Shown here piece after piece: positions 44,018 to 54,916 of a DNA stretch of 64,000 nucleotides (position 1 is its first letter; each line of letters starts with the position of its first letter). The notes under the pieces are model-generated. The model saw nothing but the letters and a program-made list of their open reading frames with translations. It was not told the origin of the DNA and made no database searches. A program made the position numbers and the translations under genes. This stretch comes from Meconema thalassinum. Lineage: Eukaryota; Arthropoda; Insecta; Orthoptera; Tettigoniidae. The stretch lies in assembly GCA_946902985.2 (NCBI GenBank), contig OX336397.1:188422813-188486812 (forward strand), written 5' to 3'.

Positions 44018-45130
44018 ATGCTTTTCAGTCAGTGATAACGATTGCACCCAAAAGAGATGGGTTATTTCTTAATCCCGAAAATAAAAATAAAAATATGCGA
44101 TTAATTAATACAGTCCGATGGCCAGTTTTGATCGTCAAGCGATCATCTTCAGATTCATTACACTGTAGTACATGTGGATTGGAATTTACTTGTAAAGGTA
44201 CTTTGAAGACTTACCTCTTGATCCATGGTAGTCTAATGCCACATTCCTGTGGTACATGCGGAGCAATTACCTTTAAGCGCCTTTGGAAGAGGCACATGAT
44301 GATCCATAGTGGTTCAAGCCAAATTCAAGTACTACTTTCGAGGCAAATTTTACTCTGGAGTAAAGGCTATATAATCTACGTCTGAAAGTACGGGTGATAA
44401 TATTTACAATATACAGTAAACACTTATTGAGTTGCAGTATTAGTTTAGATAATGCAACTCGTCAATATTTGTTAGGTTAGTCTATGTTATGCTTAGTTCA
44501 GATACTGTAAATGGTGATTCAACTTGGGAATTTTTGTTCGAGTTATGCCCGGTTCTGTTGAGAGCAGTTCACTTGGTCACTGTTTGCAATCACCTGACAG
44601 GAAATTCCTGTGAGTGAGAGCCCCTTATCTCGTTGGGTTGTTCGCCCTATCGCATTCCTAAATGCTATGTGTTCCTCGTGCAGATGTACCTGTAATAGGA
44701 TGCCAAGTCTAGTCTCTCTAATGTGGTGTATGTTACTGTATTCAGGATCATCTTCAACTCTTTAAGACCTGTTTTCAACCTCCACTATTCAGCTAAAAAG
44801 GCCTCTTTAAGCGCCAACGGACCAATGAGAATGTCCCGCCAGCTTCAATATGGACGTTTGTATCGGCCTAGGTTTATTGAAGAAGAAGGTGCATCATATA
44901 TCCTGATCCAATAACATGTTTCCCTTATTAATCCCATATCTAGCTTGGCTACATCATGATGTTGTGGCTTGTTTCTGACGGTTTGTGTTTTCAAGTAGAG
45001 TGATGAGGGGTGAACTCTCCATGAAAGTGTGTTCGTTTAAATTATTGGGCTTGTTTCTTTAAGCTAAGTGAATGCCGATTGCTTCCTTTATGTCAAGAGC
45101 TCTGCCTTTCGGTTTGTGATGGATTATAGC
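44018..45130 (-). repeat. Diverged Penelope pLTR with a zinc-finger segment inside it
   Basis: Same order as 119-1060: gcttttcagtcag, acccaaaagagatgggtta, gatcgtcaagcgatcat, then (after a 198-bp interruption) ttgagttgcagtatt, ggtttattgaagaagaagg, gaactctccatgaaagtgtg and tgcctttcggtttgtgatgg. It includes the end of the GIY-YIG coding region. The hammerhead core is mutated (see findings). Confidence 0.8.
44164..44361 (+). pseudogene. Duplicated zinc-finger piece inside the pLTR
   Basis: Finger-coding sequence nearly matching 43660-43825 (gaatttacttgtaaaggtac, ggtagtctaatgccacattc, ggttcaagccaaattcaag, actttcgaggcaaattttac). It breaks the pLTR exactly between cattacac and aggctata, which are adjacent in all other pLTR copies. 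Confidence 0.8.
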
Positions 45131-45139
45131 AGATCTTTT

Positions 45140-45379
45140 CTAAATGATATTAGCTTATAGACACTCTAGTGTGTCAATCCCTCTAAGAAGTACAATCTGC
45201 TAACCGCTTGGGTTGGTAGGAGCACTAATCGGAATGCTATTACCTTAGAGACACTCCAGTTAGTCACCGTCTGCGCGGGTATCCATGAGCTCTAAGCTGA
45301 TTGATATTAGCTTAATGACGCTCCAAGAGGAACCATCTGCTCTCACTCTGGGTGGTTACTTAGGTGCCCTAAACTAGCT
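45140..45379. repeat. Degenerate ~80-bp tandem repeat
   Basis: Three similar blocks start near 45147, 45235 and 45303 (gatattagcttatagacact, gctattaccttagagacact, gatattagcttaatgacgct). The next block is split by the SINE at 45380. Confidence 0.5.
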
Positions 45380-45763
45380 AATAATAATAATATAATATCG
45401 TATGGCCTGGGGTGCCGGGTGCAAGCTTTGTTATTTGCACCCAGAGGGCAGCTTGCATGCCGAATTTCAACGTTCCTTGGAACGCTATGAAAGTCAAGGA
45501 GTTTAGATATCTAAGCACCTTGACACTATCGCGCTTTCTAGTAGAGAATGGAGGAACTTTTGTTATGGCGGAAAATCCCGAGGTTAATTTTGCCATGATG
45601 AACACGGTCTACTGAATTCAAATGGGTTATATAACATGCCAACAACGTATGATATGCATGTCGTGATTTTTGTCGCCTTTCAAAAATCTTCGGCCAGGAG
45701 CGAACCTGCAGGCATGGGATTGGTAGGCCGACACGTTAACCACTTACCCACCATGGCAAGCCT
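45380..45763 (-). mobile_element. tRNA-derived SINE (family 4), minus strand
   Basis: TSD ctaaactagct at 45369-45379 and 45764-45774. On the minus strand there is an A-box (tggtgggtaagtggttaac), a B-box (ggttcgctcc) and a body with cccatttgaattcagtag and aaagtcaagg-type blocks. The tail is AT-rich with TTA repeats. The related copy is at 54917-55255. Confidence 0.88.
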
Positions 45764-45774
45764 CTAAACTAGCT

Positions 45775-46330
45775 GATAGTAGTGTAATGGGAGGACCCTA
45801 CTGAGCTTTCTATGATTTGTAATTACCATCCAATTTACATGAATTCTAGAATTTAGATGTTGCTATTAACGTTACGAATATCGCAAAAATTGAACCGGAT
45901 TGAAGGGTTCGTTTTGAAATGATGATCATTTAAAAGAAAATTGTTTATTTTCAAAATGTCCCAGATGCAACAATTTTACATTATCCTTCTTTTTCATTAT
46001 AGTTATGAAGGACTAAATAAATGTCAGGATTATTTTTATAGTCTGTTTCGTGCTTCTATGTTATAAAGCTATATTTGGATAAATTGTATAAAACTTACAA
46101 GAAACTCCAACAGTCCCTGGCGTGGCAATTCATAGTTTAAAAATTTACTAACCATTTTCAGAGTGAATAGAACAAATTATGAATACTCTGAAACTGTATT
46201 CCTATTTAAAATATCAAGTAATTTAATCAAAACTGATGTGAATGGAGCATTTTGAACACTGAAAAAATACACTTTCGAAAAAAAGCCATTTTAGTTAGCA
46301 GAAACATTTCAAATGAACATACCTGCCTCA
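45775..46330. other. AT-rich spacer, nothing recognised
   Basis: No gene or repeat supported here apart from the end of the degenerate tandem repeat near 45775-45830. Confidence 0.4.
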
Positions 46331-46337
46331 GAAATTG

Positions 46338-47560
46338 CCAGTGTCATACATATCCCCTTCCTTGTATATTTATCTTTCTTTTTCCTTTGTTTTCGCAAGC
46401 CTCATCATTTTTCTAGCAGTGTTTTTGTTATGTTTGGTCCTAGCTATGCTCTTCTTTCCTCGCACCTCGTCTATGTCTTTGCTTCTCGTATGTACACTGT
46501 CACATATTTCTCTGCCTAAAAGGGACATTTTCAGTTTCTGAGTAGCAAGTGCATCGATATTAAATACACTTACAGCATTTGCCACTGCCGTGTCTAGTTG
46601 AAAAAGAATGTTTAGGGCACTTCTGTCAAATCAGAGAATGCAGACTTTCGTTAGGGTTTTGTGTTTTCCCCCTAGCACATAGTTTTAATAGTTCATCATA
46701 TGCCAGACTGTGATAAAAGGGGCATTAATTTACATAGCAGCATGGGGGTCAGTCTGACATTCATCTTGTCATGTGACTGGTGTTTCTCCGGCTGCAACAA
46801 CTTTCTAAAAAAAACACCAGGACTCAACTCCATCAGGGCAGGTGATGTGCTGGAGGTTTTCATCTGTAGACATGCAGTGTCTCAGAGTGGCAAATATGCA
46901 TCGCATCATTTGTGGCACATTCCGAACATTTGAAGCTATGGCAGTCCTGTAATAGAAAGTCAGCGACGTTATTGTACTTCCCTTCACCTTTGGCGTGCCA
47001 TTCTTTGACAAGATTCCTGAGACCCGTACCCATTCTCTTAGAAATGTGATTTATACATCCATTTTTTCAATTGGTTGTTCATAAACATGGAGGCTGTTGA
47101 GGTGCCGAAAAGTCTTAGCGTCACCATCAGATAGCATGGTAGTGTAGCGCAGCTTACAGTCAGAAACTGAACGTTGTGCTGCTACCACTTCCATTGCTCC
47201 TGACGTGCCTTCAAAATTTGTTGAATATTCCCCAAATTTCTTATGCCCCTCCTGCCAAATGGAAAATTCAGGGGTGTTTATTCCCAGTTCCGCAGCTGCC
47301 ACCCTGCACATATGACAGTACTTGGACATGGTTTCGTAGTTAATAACTAGACCAGTCAAGATATCAATGACCACACCAACCCCGTACAAACAGGTGTGGC
47401 CATGTTTGTGCCAACTGCTATCATAGGATACAACAATACCAAGAATGGCTTTCTGCTCGAGTGAGAGGTCAAGAGCTACATGTTTTCTTCGAACGACCTT
47501 CCTACTTTTGGAACTAAACTAATTTTTAAAGTGATAGGTGCCCTTTCCCAGTCTACTGAA
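46338..47560 (-). pseudogene. Mutator-like transposase relic
   Basis: On the minus strand the pieces match the transposase-like 'Mutator' domain found in many insect proteins. In order: IVVSYDSSWHKHGHTC (~47450-47390, with the first acidic residue), VVIDILTGLVINYETMSKYC and NFEGTSGAMEVVAA. These are followed by LRYTTMLSDGDAKTFRHL (47389-47051), STDENLQHITCPDGVESWCF (46805-47011) and a basic end with YDTGNF near 46340. The frame breaks at least twice (after ~47051 and ~46805). The upstream N-terminal region is not readable. Function is lost as it stands. Confidence 0.75.
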
Positions 47561-48010
47561 ATGAGTGACATCGGTTTTTTGCCATCCCCTTCATGACTAC
47601 TGCACTATAGTGATTATTAATAGCAGAATGGCCTGTTCCTACATTTCAAAAGCTTCTACCATCGTACTATTAATGTCAAAGCATAGTCTCTGTTCCTACC
47701 GTTATAACTTCAAAAACAACTCCTCCGCATATATCAATTCTGTCGATTATACAACATTGTGCTATTCTTTACTTGTTCTTTCAACAATTCGCTACTTTCT
47801 TAATACAGCTTTATATTCCTTCTCACATAAATATGTTATACTTCTTCATAATAATTTTAACATTCACCTCTGTTACACAATTGTAGTTTCTTTCTGAATT
47901 AAGTCTGCTCGTGTGCGCTATTCAATAAAAATACACTTTGCTCTGATCTTATGTGTAACCTCTTATTACTCTCCAGTGCCTTTGCTCTTATGAACGAACC
48001 ATGAACAGCA
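47561..48010. other. AT-rich spacer, nothing recognised
   Basis: The 110-codon frame at 47565-47897 has no resemblance to a known family and is probably chance. Confidence 0.4.
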
Positions 48011-48014
48011 ACAA

Positions 48015-48551
48015 GTGCCCTTGAAGCGTGTGACAAAAGTTCTTTCCCTAACTTTTATACACTTATCAAACTTTTGGCAAATTTGCCTCCCTCTGTAGCT
48101 ACTGGTACTGACGAACGGAGTTTGACTTAGTTGAAAACATACTTAAGAAATTCTACTTCTGAAAATAGACTCAACGGTCTAGTATTGTCATCTATTCACA
48201 GAGACATACATCTCACTGACGATGAAGTTATAAACCGATTTGGCAATGCTTCAAGAAACCTGGACTTTATAATATATTGTGAGTTGTTAATCAAAACAGT
48301 AACATTAATTCTTTCCATGTAAACACTATCAAGTGAGCAAGTTGATTGTATTAATAAAAAGTATCATAAAATGGTCTGAGTTGTGTTTGACATTAACCAA
48401 ACATAAAACATCACAACAAATTGGTTGAAAAAGTGATGCCAGATAGCCTTAAAACTCATCATTTTGCACCAAATTATACAAAAGAACCCCGGGGGAGAAC
48501 CCCGGACCCCCAATTCTTTGGGCCTATAATAAAACTCTATATACGCCCCTG
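48015..48551 (+). pseudogene. hAT transposase C-terminal relic with 3' terminal repeat
   Basis: The translation ALEACDKSSFPNFYTLIKLL, LPPSVATGTDERSLT, LKTYLRNSTSENRLNGLVL and INRFGNASRNLDFII is the hAT C-terminal dimerisation region of the ZMYM/repressor-like group. A stop lies within it (~48129). Downstream sequence ends in tatacgcccctg at 48551, i.e. CAGGGGCG on the other strand, a hAT-like terminal repeat. The 5' part is missing. Confidence 0.75.
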
Positions 48552-48627
48552 TGATATGGACATGCAACAGGATGAATGATAAAAAGAATGCCGAAACAAA
48601 TGATGGAGAGACGGATGACTGGAAAGA

Positions 48628-48867
48628 TGATGATGATCCTGTGGCCTCCGGAGAGACCGTGTGCAGGTCTTTCTAGTTGACGCCCGTGGGCGACCTGCGC
48701 GTCGTAATTAGGATGAAGTGATGCTGAAGGCGTCACATACACCCAGTCCCTAAGCCACAGGAATTAACCCCAGGGGATTGAAATCCCTGATGGCTCGGCC
48801 GGAAATCAAACCCGGGGCACTTTGGGCCAAAGCCTAGTGCGCTAACCATTTAGCCACGGAGCCGGAC
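48628..48867 (-). mobile_element. tRNA-derived SINE (family 5), minus strand
   Basis: TSD gactggaaaga at 48617-48627 and 48868-48878. On the minus strand there is an A-box (gtggctaaatggttagcgc) and a B-box-like gggtttgatttcc, then gagccatcagggatttcaat. Confidence 0.8.
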
Positions 48868-49127
48868 GACTGGAAAGAGAGGATGAGGAAGATGGATTTG
48901 GTGAAGGGCAGTGTGAGTATGGAGTTCAGGGGTTGAGGGTTGAGGCTAAAAATTATTCTTATTAGCGTTAAACTAAAGCCCACATTCGTTACAGACGAGA
49001 TACCAATAGTAGCACCCGGCTTCACCCGGTGGATTTACGTATTTGTTTTACGGATGATAAAGAATACCAGAGTGTGAGGGGTCTGGTGTGAAACCAGGAA
49101 GTTCCCGAGAAATGTAAAAGAATCTTG

Positions 49128-49536
49128 TATTCAACATATTACACACCTATATAGGCACGTGGACAACAACTAAACGGGAGGAAAGTAGAATCCAGGCAGC
49201 AGAGATGAAATTCCTTAGAGGTATAATTGGAGGGACCCACAGAGACAAAATCACAAATATGGAAATTAGGGAGAAAACCGGATTCCCAAAGTTACAAGAC
49301 AAAATCGAGATCAATAAGCTAAAATGGTATGGACATATGATGTGAATTGGAGAAGACCGAGTCCCGAAGCGATTATTTACTGAGAAAGTCACGGGAAGGC
49401 CGAGGATGAGGTGGATGGATACAGTGAGGGAGAGCGTTGAGAAAAGAGGAGTGAAGGTGGAGGATGTACTGGAAGAGGGACGAGAGTGGTGGAGAGACAG
49501 GGTCCTTGATTCACACCCCGACCCAGAATACTAGAA
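49128..49536 (+). pseudogene. LINE RT C-terminal fragment
   Basis: Readable as KREESRIQAAEMKFLRGIIG, KITNMEIREKTGF, INKLKWYGHMM (then a stop), VTGRPRMRWMDTVRE and EEGREWWRDRVLD. This is the C-terminal segment of a non-LTR retrotransposon RT. A GAA microsatellite (49546-49571) follows, and a TA run lies at 49600-49627. Confidence 0.75.
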
Positions 49537-49595
49537 CCGGGAAATGAAGAAGAAGAAGAAGAAGAAGAATGAATACTACTGACACAAAGTAACAG

Positions 49596-49630
<35 letters not shown>

Positions 49631-50164
49631 AAAATTAACAGTCGAGGGAGTATTTTTGTGGTGGTGATAAGTAGTAAAATGTACGTAACGTCCAGATAAT
49701 TTTCCCCCGAAAATAATGAAAAAAAGTTACTAACGAATTAAAAAATTGATTAGAAAGAGGAGTAAGTGAAATACGAGACGCTGCTTATATCTCATTGGCT
49801 GTTAGAAAAGGAAAGAGCAATCGTCTTTTGCCGCATAGCATTGTAGGAAAATAATCGAAGCACTTCGGAAACCTTCGGCTGTCCCAAGCTTCTGAGGGAG
49901 CAATGGTCTCATTTTTCGCCACATAGCGTTGTTCGATATTTCGTCCTTGTGACAAATGGCCTAAATCTAGAGATTGGAGAGGGCTGTTTGAAATTTCAAG
50001 TGGACAGTGTTACTTGTCAGGTCCTGAGGGGTAAGTACATAACATTCGGTTATGATCGGTGAAACGGTGTTTGAGCCAAAGGGCCTAAATGGAGGGATTG
50101 GAAAGGGCTATCTAAAATTATTGTTGCCAAAAACCTTCCGGGGGTTGAGCACTACAACGCCACA

Positions 50165-50920
50165 ATATTGCAATGCAATCGGTTAAATGGTGTCGGACTC
50201 TATTAATCTCGGACAGACATAAGATTTCTCAGAACTTCAGCAGCTTCTCAGCTACTGAATATGCAGCACCAGTTTGGCTTTCTTCTCCACATTCCAAAGA
50301 GGTGGGTATAGCTCTGAATGAGACTTCCTGGATTGTGTCTGGATGTCCTCGACCAACATCACTTCAGAAGATCTACCCTCTTATTGGAATTCCTCCACCT
50401 CATGTCCGAAGAATGGCAGCAGCAGCATCTGAGAAGAAAAGGCAAGAAACGGATTCAAGGCATCCACTTCCTGGTCAACAACCAGCCCGACAGAGACTTA
50501 AGTCCAGAAACAGCTTCTTGAGGGGAGTAACAGCCCTCGAAGTCTCACACGAAGCTGCTCGTGTGAAGATATGGAAGACAGAAATCAAAGACCCAATTAT
50601 TCCTCTATCAAAAAATGACACCTGGTCACAACTTGCCACATGGAACTTGGAAATCATCGAACACGCTGAGGACGGGGGTTTCATGTTGCAAGAACAATCT
50701 AAAGAAATGGAACATGCTTCTCAACAATGATGAGTTCTGCGATTGCAGCATGTTACAAGATCCAGAACACCTGCTGATCTGCCCCTTGATGGAGGACATA
50801 TGTTCAAAATACGATCTTATGGCTGCAAATGCTAAGCTTAATGTTGTAACTGTTGCTACTTACTGGCAAAATACAATTTGATTCGGACACAGAAAATTAA
50901 ATAAATAAATAAATAAATGA
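50165..50920 (+). pseudogene. LINE 3' end fragment
   Basis: Frame 50173-50730 has ATEYAAPVWLSSPHSKEV, ALNETSWIVSGCPRPTSL and PPPHVRRMAAAAS. After a frameshift near 50690, 50700-50881 reads CDCSMLQDPEHLLICPLMED. These match the region after the RT domain of a non-LTR element, with the CxC...H...C knuckle near the end. An AAAT tail at 50893-50918 marks the 3' end. Confidence 0.7.
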
Positions 50921-50924
50921 GAAG

Positions 50925-51625
50925 TCGAGTGAAAGATTTGCTCGTAGGGAAATTACGACGACTACCCTCTGTGGATGGTGACGAATCAAATGTTATTGAA
51001 TTACCAGCCAGACTTCCAACTCATGATGATATCGTGGCTGAGATTTACGGCGAAAAATTCACTTCTGCGAGGGAAGTTCGCATTCTTACACCAAAAAATG
51101 AACACAGTAATGACGTTAATTTTAATGTCATTGAACTGATATCCCTTAGTTCAAGAATATACACCAGCGTTAACAGCTTAATACTGAAGATGAAATCAGT
51201 TACTTCAGTTTCCTACATAATTCTTGAATTCCTTGGAAATAAGTGATTACCTCCACATATACTTACTCCAAATGTTTGAGCCATAGTTATGCTCCTTAGA
51301 AATTTGAACGTTTCCCAAGGGCTACTAAATGGAACCAGATTATTTGTAGTAAATATGTATAAAAATTGCTATGAAATAATAACTGCAGATAGTATAGGGC
51401 AGAGAGCTACAATCCTTGGACTTGAATTAACATCATCCGATTAATCACTTCCATTTTCCAAATTTTCAATTCGCTTGGCATACTTTATCACAATCAATAA
51501 AGCTCATGGGGAAACTCTGGAACGTGTAGAGGTCTATTTGCCTCATCAAGGTTTCAGTCATGGCCAGTTATATGTTGAGAAGTCGATCTTTCGACGCCCT
51601 TAAATTTGCAACTGTGTCAAAAAGT
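50925..51625 (+). pseudogene. Helitron/PIF1-type helicase, C-terminal relic
   Basis: Blocks typical of the last helicase motifs of Helitron Rep-helicase proteins: VREVRILTPKNEH-like (51075-51110), PPHILTPNV (51251 on), AIVMLLRNLNVSQGLLNGTR, FVVNMYKN, RLAYFITINKAHGETLERV and LPHQGFSHGQLYVEKS. Stops interrupt it at ~51244, 51278 and 51443. No Rep domain is present, and a 3' CTRR end with hairpin was not identified. Confidence 0.75.
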
Positions 51626-51904
51626 AATCGTTCAAAAAATGCATATAAGAGAATCCTTCAGTAAATATTTTCGGTGACCGGTGAAGAAGACCACAATATG
51701 GCCGAAACTCGTACATTTTATTAATTAATGCATATTAATTTATGTTTATTGACTAATTCATTAAATGCCAATTGGTATTCATTATAGATTAAATCGTCAG
51801 TAAGGAAGTTATTAATCTCATGCAGATTAAGTTGAAGCACCTGTTACAGTTGGTAACAATCGTGCTGACTGACTTGGAAACCATTAATTTCGAATCCTTA
51901 AAAA

Positions 51905-53330
51905 AAAGCTAAGCCATTTGGTATGAAAATAAATAATAATAAAACAAAAGTTATGATGTTTAGTCGAAACCCACGTCCATTGCACCTGATGATCAGTGGT
52001 GAGCCTGTACAACAACTAGCACAGTTCAAATATTTGGGCCAGATCATAGCAGAAAATCTTCAGTGTCACACTGAAATAAAAACACGAAAAGCAATAGCAA
52101 AGCAAGCCTTCAGAGATAAACAGTCCCTTCTATGTCAGAAAACAATGTCCCTCACAGGCGCGGATCTAGAGTTTGGCTTTGGGGGAATCAGAGAATCGAA
52201 ATTATTAAGAAAAATGGTATCACTAAAAACGCAATCACAAAATAATCAAACATACAAAACCAGACCAATTTTTTTTTGCAAGCTACATGGATAGAAATTT
52301 GATGCGTTTAGAACACCAAAAATATTCGTACAAATTGCAACGGCGTCTTTTGCGACTTTAACATCGAGCTTCATGAAAAGTATCAAGGTACGTTACAGTT
52401 TCGGCAAGTCGAGTTGGTACCGACAAAGGGAGAAAGTCACAGCTGAAATTGCCAACCAAGCTTGCAGTTGGAACGTCGGCAAAATTTTTTGGTGCGAAAA
52501 AAAAGCCCCAAATTCCTATCCGTGCATTGCTGCACATTCATCGAGACATCTCTATACACATCGATTCGGTAATAACAATGTTTGCTAAACAAAATAGGTG
52601 AGTTGATTTTGTTATATAAATAATCGTTTTTATATAACAGGTATGAAGTTGTAAATATGTATACTTGTAACAGAACATAATAATTGCAATAAAGATATTT
52701 TCAGTATTGAATAAAATGAAAAAAAAACTGTTTTTCAGTGAAAATTCGTTTTATTTGTCTGGTTATTGTGTTTTGATTTTGCAAAATAATTTGGTCTCCG
52801 TTTTGGGGGGGGGTCATGACCCCCGTGACCCCCCTCCCCTTGAATCCGCGCCTGGTCCCTCAGCTTACGAAAAAGAATAATGAAATCTTATGCTTGGTCT
52901 GTTGCGTTGTATTGTGCTGAGACCTGGACGATAACCAAGAGTGTTATTAAGAGGCTAGAAGCCTTCGAGATGTGGTGCTGGCGTCGGCTACAACGGATAA
53001 GTTGGGTGGAGAAGAAGACTAACACTGAGGTATTGAACATTGTTGAAGAAAAGAGACAGCTGATGAGTCAGATTAGGAAGAAACAACTTTTGTGGATGGG
53101 ACATAGGTTTCGACATAGGAATGTGCTATCGGAAATATTGAAAGGTAAAATACCAGGAAATCGCCCTCATGGAAGACCAAGAAAGACATGGTGACATTTC
53201 TTGTGAACTCAGGATGCAGGAGCTATGCAGACGCCAAACGTACTGCTCAGGATCGACCCAGTTGGAGAAGTCTCGTCGCAGGGGCAAACCAGTCATCAGA
53301 CTGAATTACTCTAAGAAGAAGAACTTTATT
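51905..53330 (+). pseudogene. LINE RT fragment split by a MITE
   Basis: The left part (51923-52146) reads MKINNNKTKVMMFSR, FKYLGQIIAENLQCHTEIK and AKQAFRDKQSLL. After the 700-bp insert it resumes at 52863 with MKSYAWSVALYCAETWT, RLEAFEMWCWRRLQRISW and NRPHGRPRKTW. This is the RT thumb and C-terminal region of a non-LTR element. It is 5'-truncated and frameshifted near its 3' end. Confidence 0.82.
52155..52854. mobile_element. 700-bp non-autonomous hAT element
   Basis: TSD GTCCCTCA (8 bp) at 52147-52154 and 52855-52862. Termini CAGGCGCGGATC at the left and GATTCCGCG-type complement at the right (ATCCGCGCCTG) form an 11-bp perfect inverted repeat. An 8-bp TSD and CAG...CTG ends are hallmarks of hAT. 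The interior has no transposase. Near the right end a G-run faces a C-run (gggggggtcatgacccccg), giving a strong hairpin. Confidence 0.9.
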
Positions 53331-53869
53331 TTCTAGATTATCTCAATATTTGGGGAACGTTGGCGAAGTAATGAATGCCGTGTCTCAGGTGTTCCTGCAT
53401 TGACCCCACAAGATTCTCTTTCTTTATTTTCCTCCTCAAAATCTTACAAGCCTTGCTCAAATTCCGATCTTCCTGCGATCAGAAGCCACAAGATCTCTCT
53501 TTAACGTGAAATTGGAACCATTCATTTTGAAAACACACATACACTAACTGGGATTTGAGGGGTTCTCATAAATGTTATTGATGCGCGACAAAAACCGGGG
53601 TATTAATGAGCCGCGCTTAGCAGATGGGAGGATATAAATCAGATGTTATTTTTTAAAAAATCTGGTGCACTCAGTGATTTGTTTCGAAGTATTGACTTGG
53701 TGCTTTTTTGTTTTATGATTCGGGTCTACAGTAGTACTGTACGCGTGGGGTTGGTGATACTGTATTTGTCCTTACGTCAGCTGGAATGTTATCTACTGTA
53801 AATAAGACGTGATAGGTTTTTGAGAGGGAGGTTTATCCTACATACCTGTTGCAAATAAAATGAGCCTAT
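53331..53869. other. Spacer, nothing recognised
   Basis: No gene or repeat with support. Confidence 0.4.
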
Positions 53870-53873
53870 GTGG

Positions 53874-54533
53874 TGTAATAAATATAATCATGCCCCTACG
53901 TTGGGCGACAATTGTAATAAATATGATATCGAAGCTAGCCACCCCAGGGTAGCGTACAGTACACGGACTTCACTAATATACACATTTATTAATAACTTTG
54001 ACTATATACATAACAATTCTTCTCCAACATGCAAATTCTTCTTTTCTGGTTTTTCTCTGGCTATCAAAAACTATCAATACCTGTTTGTCACTTCCATTTA
54101 CCTGCATCTCTCACACAGAATGCACAAATATCTTCATAGTCTACCCCTCACACAATTCTTAGTATTCTTCTGCTTCATTTCTTTTCTTCTTGCGTTTTAT
54201 TAAACTTCGGCTTCTGTCCTTCTTACTAGATGTTCTCTATAATATTTCATCTTCAAAAAAAATTGCCATACCAGATAACCTCACAAATCACATAGCTTAA
54301 ACTATCTATCAATCCCCTCAATTCCGTATGGCATCAACTATCAATCACCCAAATAACACATCCCCATGGTTACCTTGCCCTTAGATCAAAGCCACCTGCC
54401 ACCCACTGCTGGACCCACAAAGAATCCCTATCAATCAAAGTACAAGGTGGCCATGGTTAGTAACCTCAAAAAAAAAAACACCAACAGAAAGATACTAAAA
54501 GAAAGCTCTGTAACCTACTAAAATTTGGTTACA
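53874..54533 (-). mobile_element. LTR element collapsed to one LTR plus PBS scar
   Basis: TSD GTGG at 53870-53873 and 54534-54537. The LTR itself is 53913-54533 (621 bp) with TGTAA...TTACA ends. Left of it (minus-strand downstream) is a leader with a PBS-like TGTCGCCCAACGTAGGGGC (53910-53892). A last ~14 bases follow (53887-53874) that repeat the LTR edge (TGTAATAAATATAA). The body and most of the 3' LTR are gone. Confidence 0.7.
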
Positions 54534-54539
54534 GTGGGA

Positions 54540-54916
54540 ATGTTTAAATGGATTGATGACACAGCCACTTTCTATGCATCTTTTAAATATTAATCTATAA
54601 AGTCTTTTAGCAATTCGTAAGTTACTGCCATCACTGCTAATGCTGAAATATGTCATGTTGATGTATGCACGTAGAATTAGGTAACATTGGTGTATTAAGT
54701 GGAGATATACTCACTCACACTCACTCAGAAGGACACGAAGATACTGCGCCGATCTCAAAAAATGTCACCACTGAACTCAGTTTCGGGCGAGTTCTTGCCA
54801 CATTCAGATGTCGACAAAGTTTGGAGATTTCATTTTTCCAGGAACTTCGTGGTCTTCCAACTGGCCTTTTTCCTCTTGGTTCTTCTTAAAAATTTGTAAG
54901 ACCATCCTATCATCTC
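54540..54916. other. Spacer, nothing recognised
   Basis: No gene or repeat with support. Confidence 0.4.

Noticed and set aside
45412..45615. 67-codon plus frame and 75-codon minus frame
   Set aside because: Both fall inside the 45380-45763 SINE.
47565..47897. 110-codon frame, rich in Ser, Tyr and Leu
   Set aside because: Chance frame in AT-rich spacer next to a transposase relic.
53868..54203. 111-codon frame
   Set aside because: It lies across the edge of a collapsed LTR element and is AT-rich without any domain.
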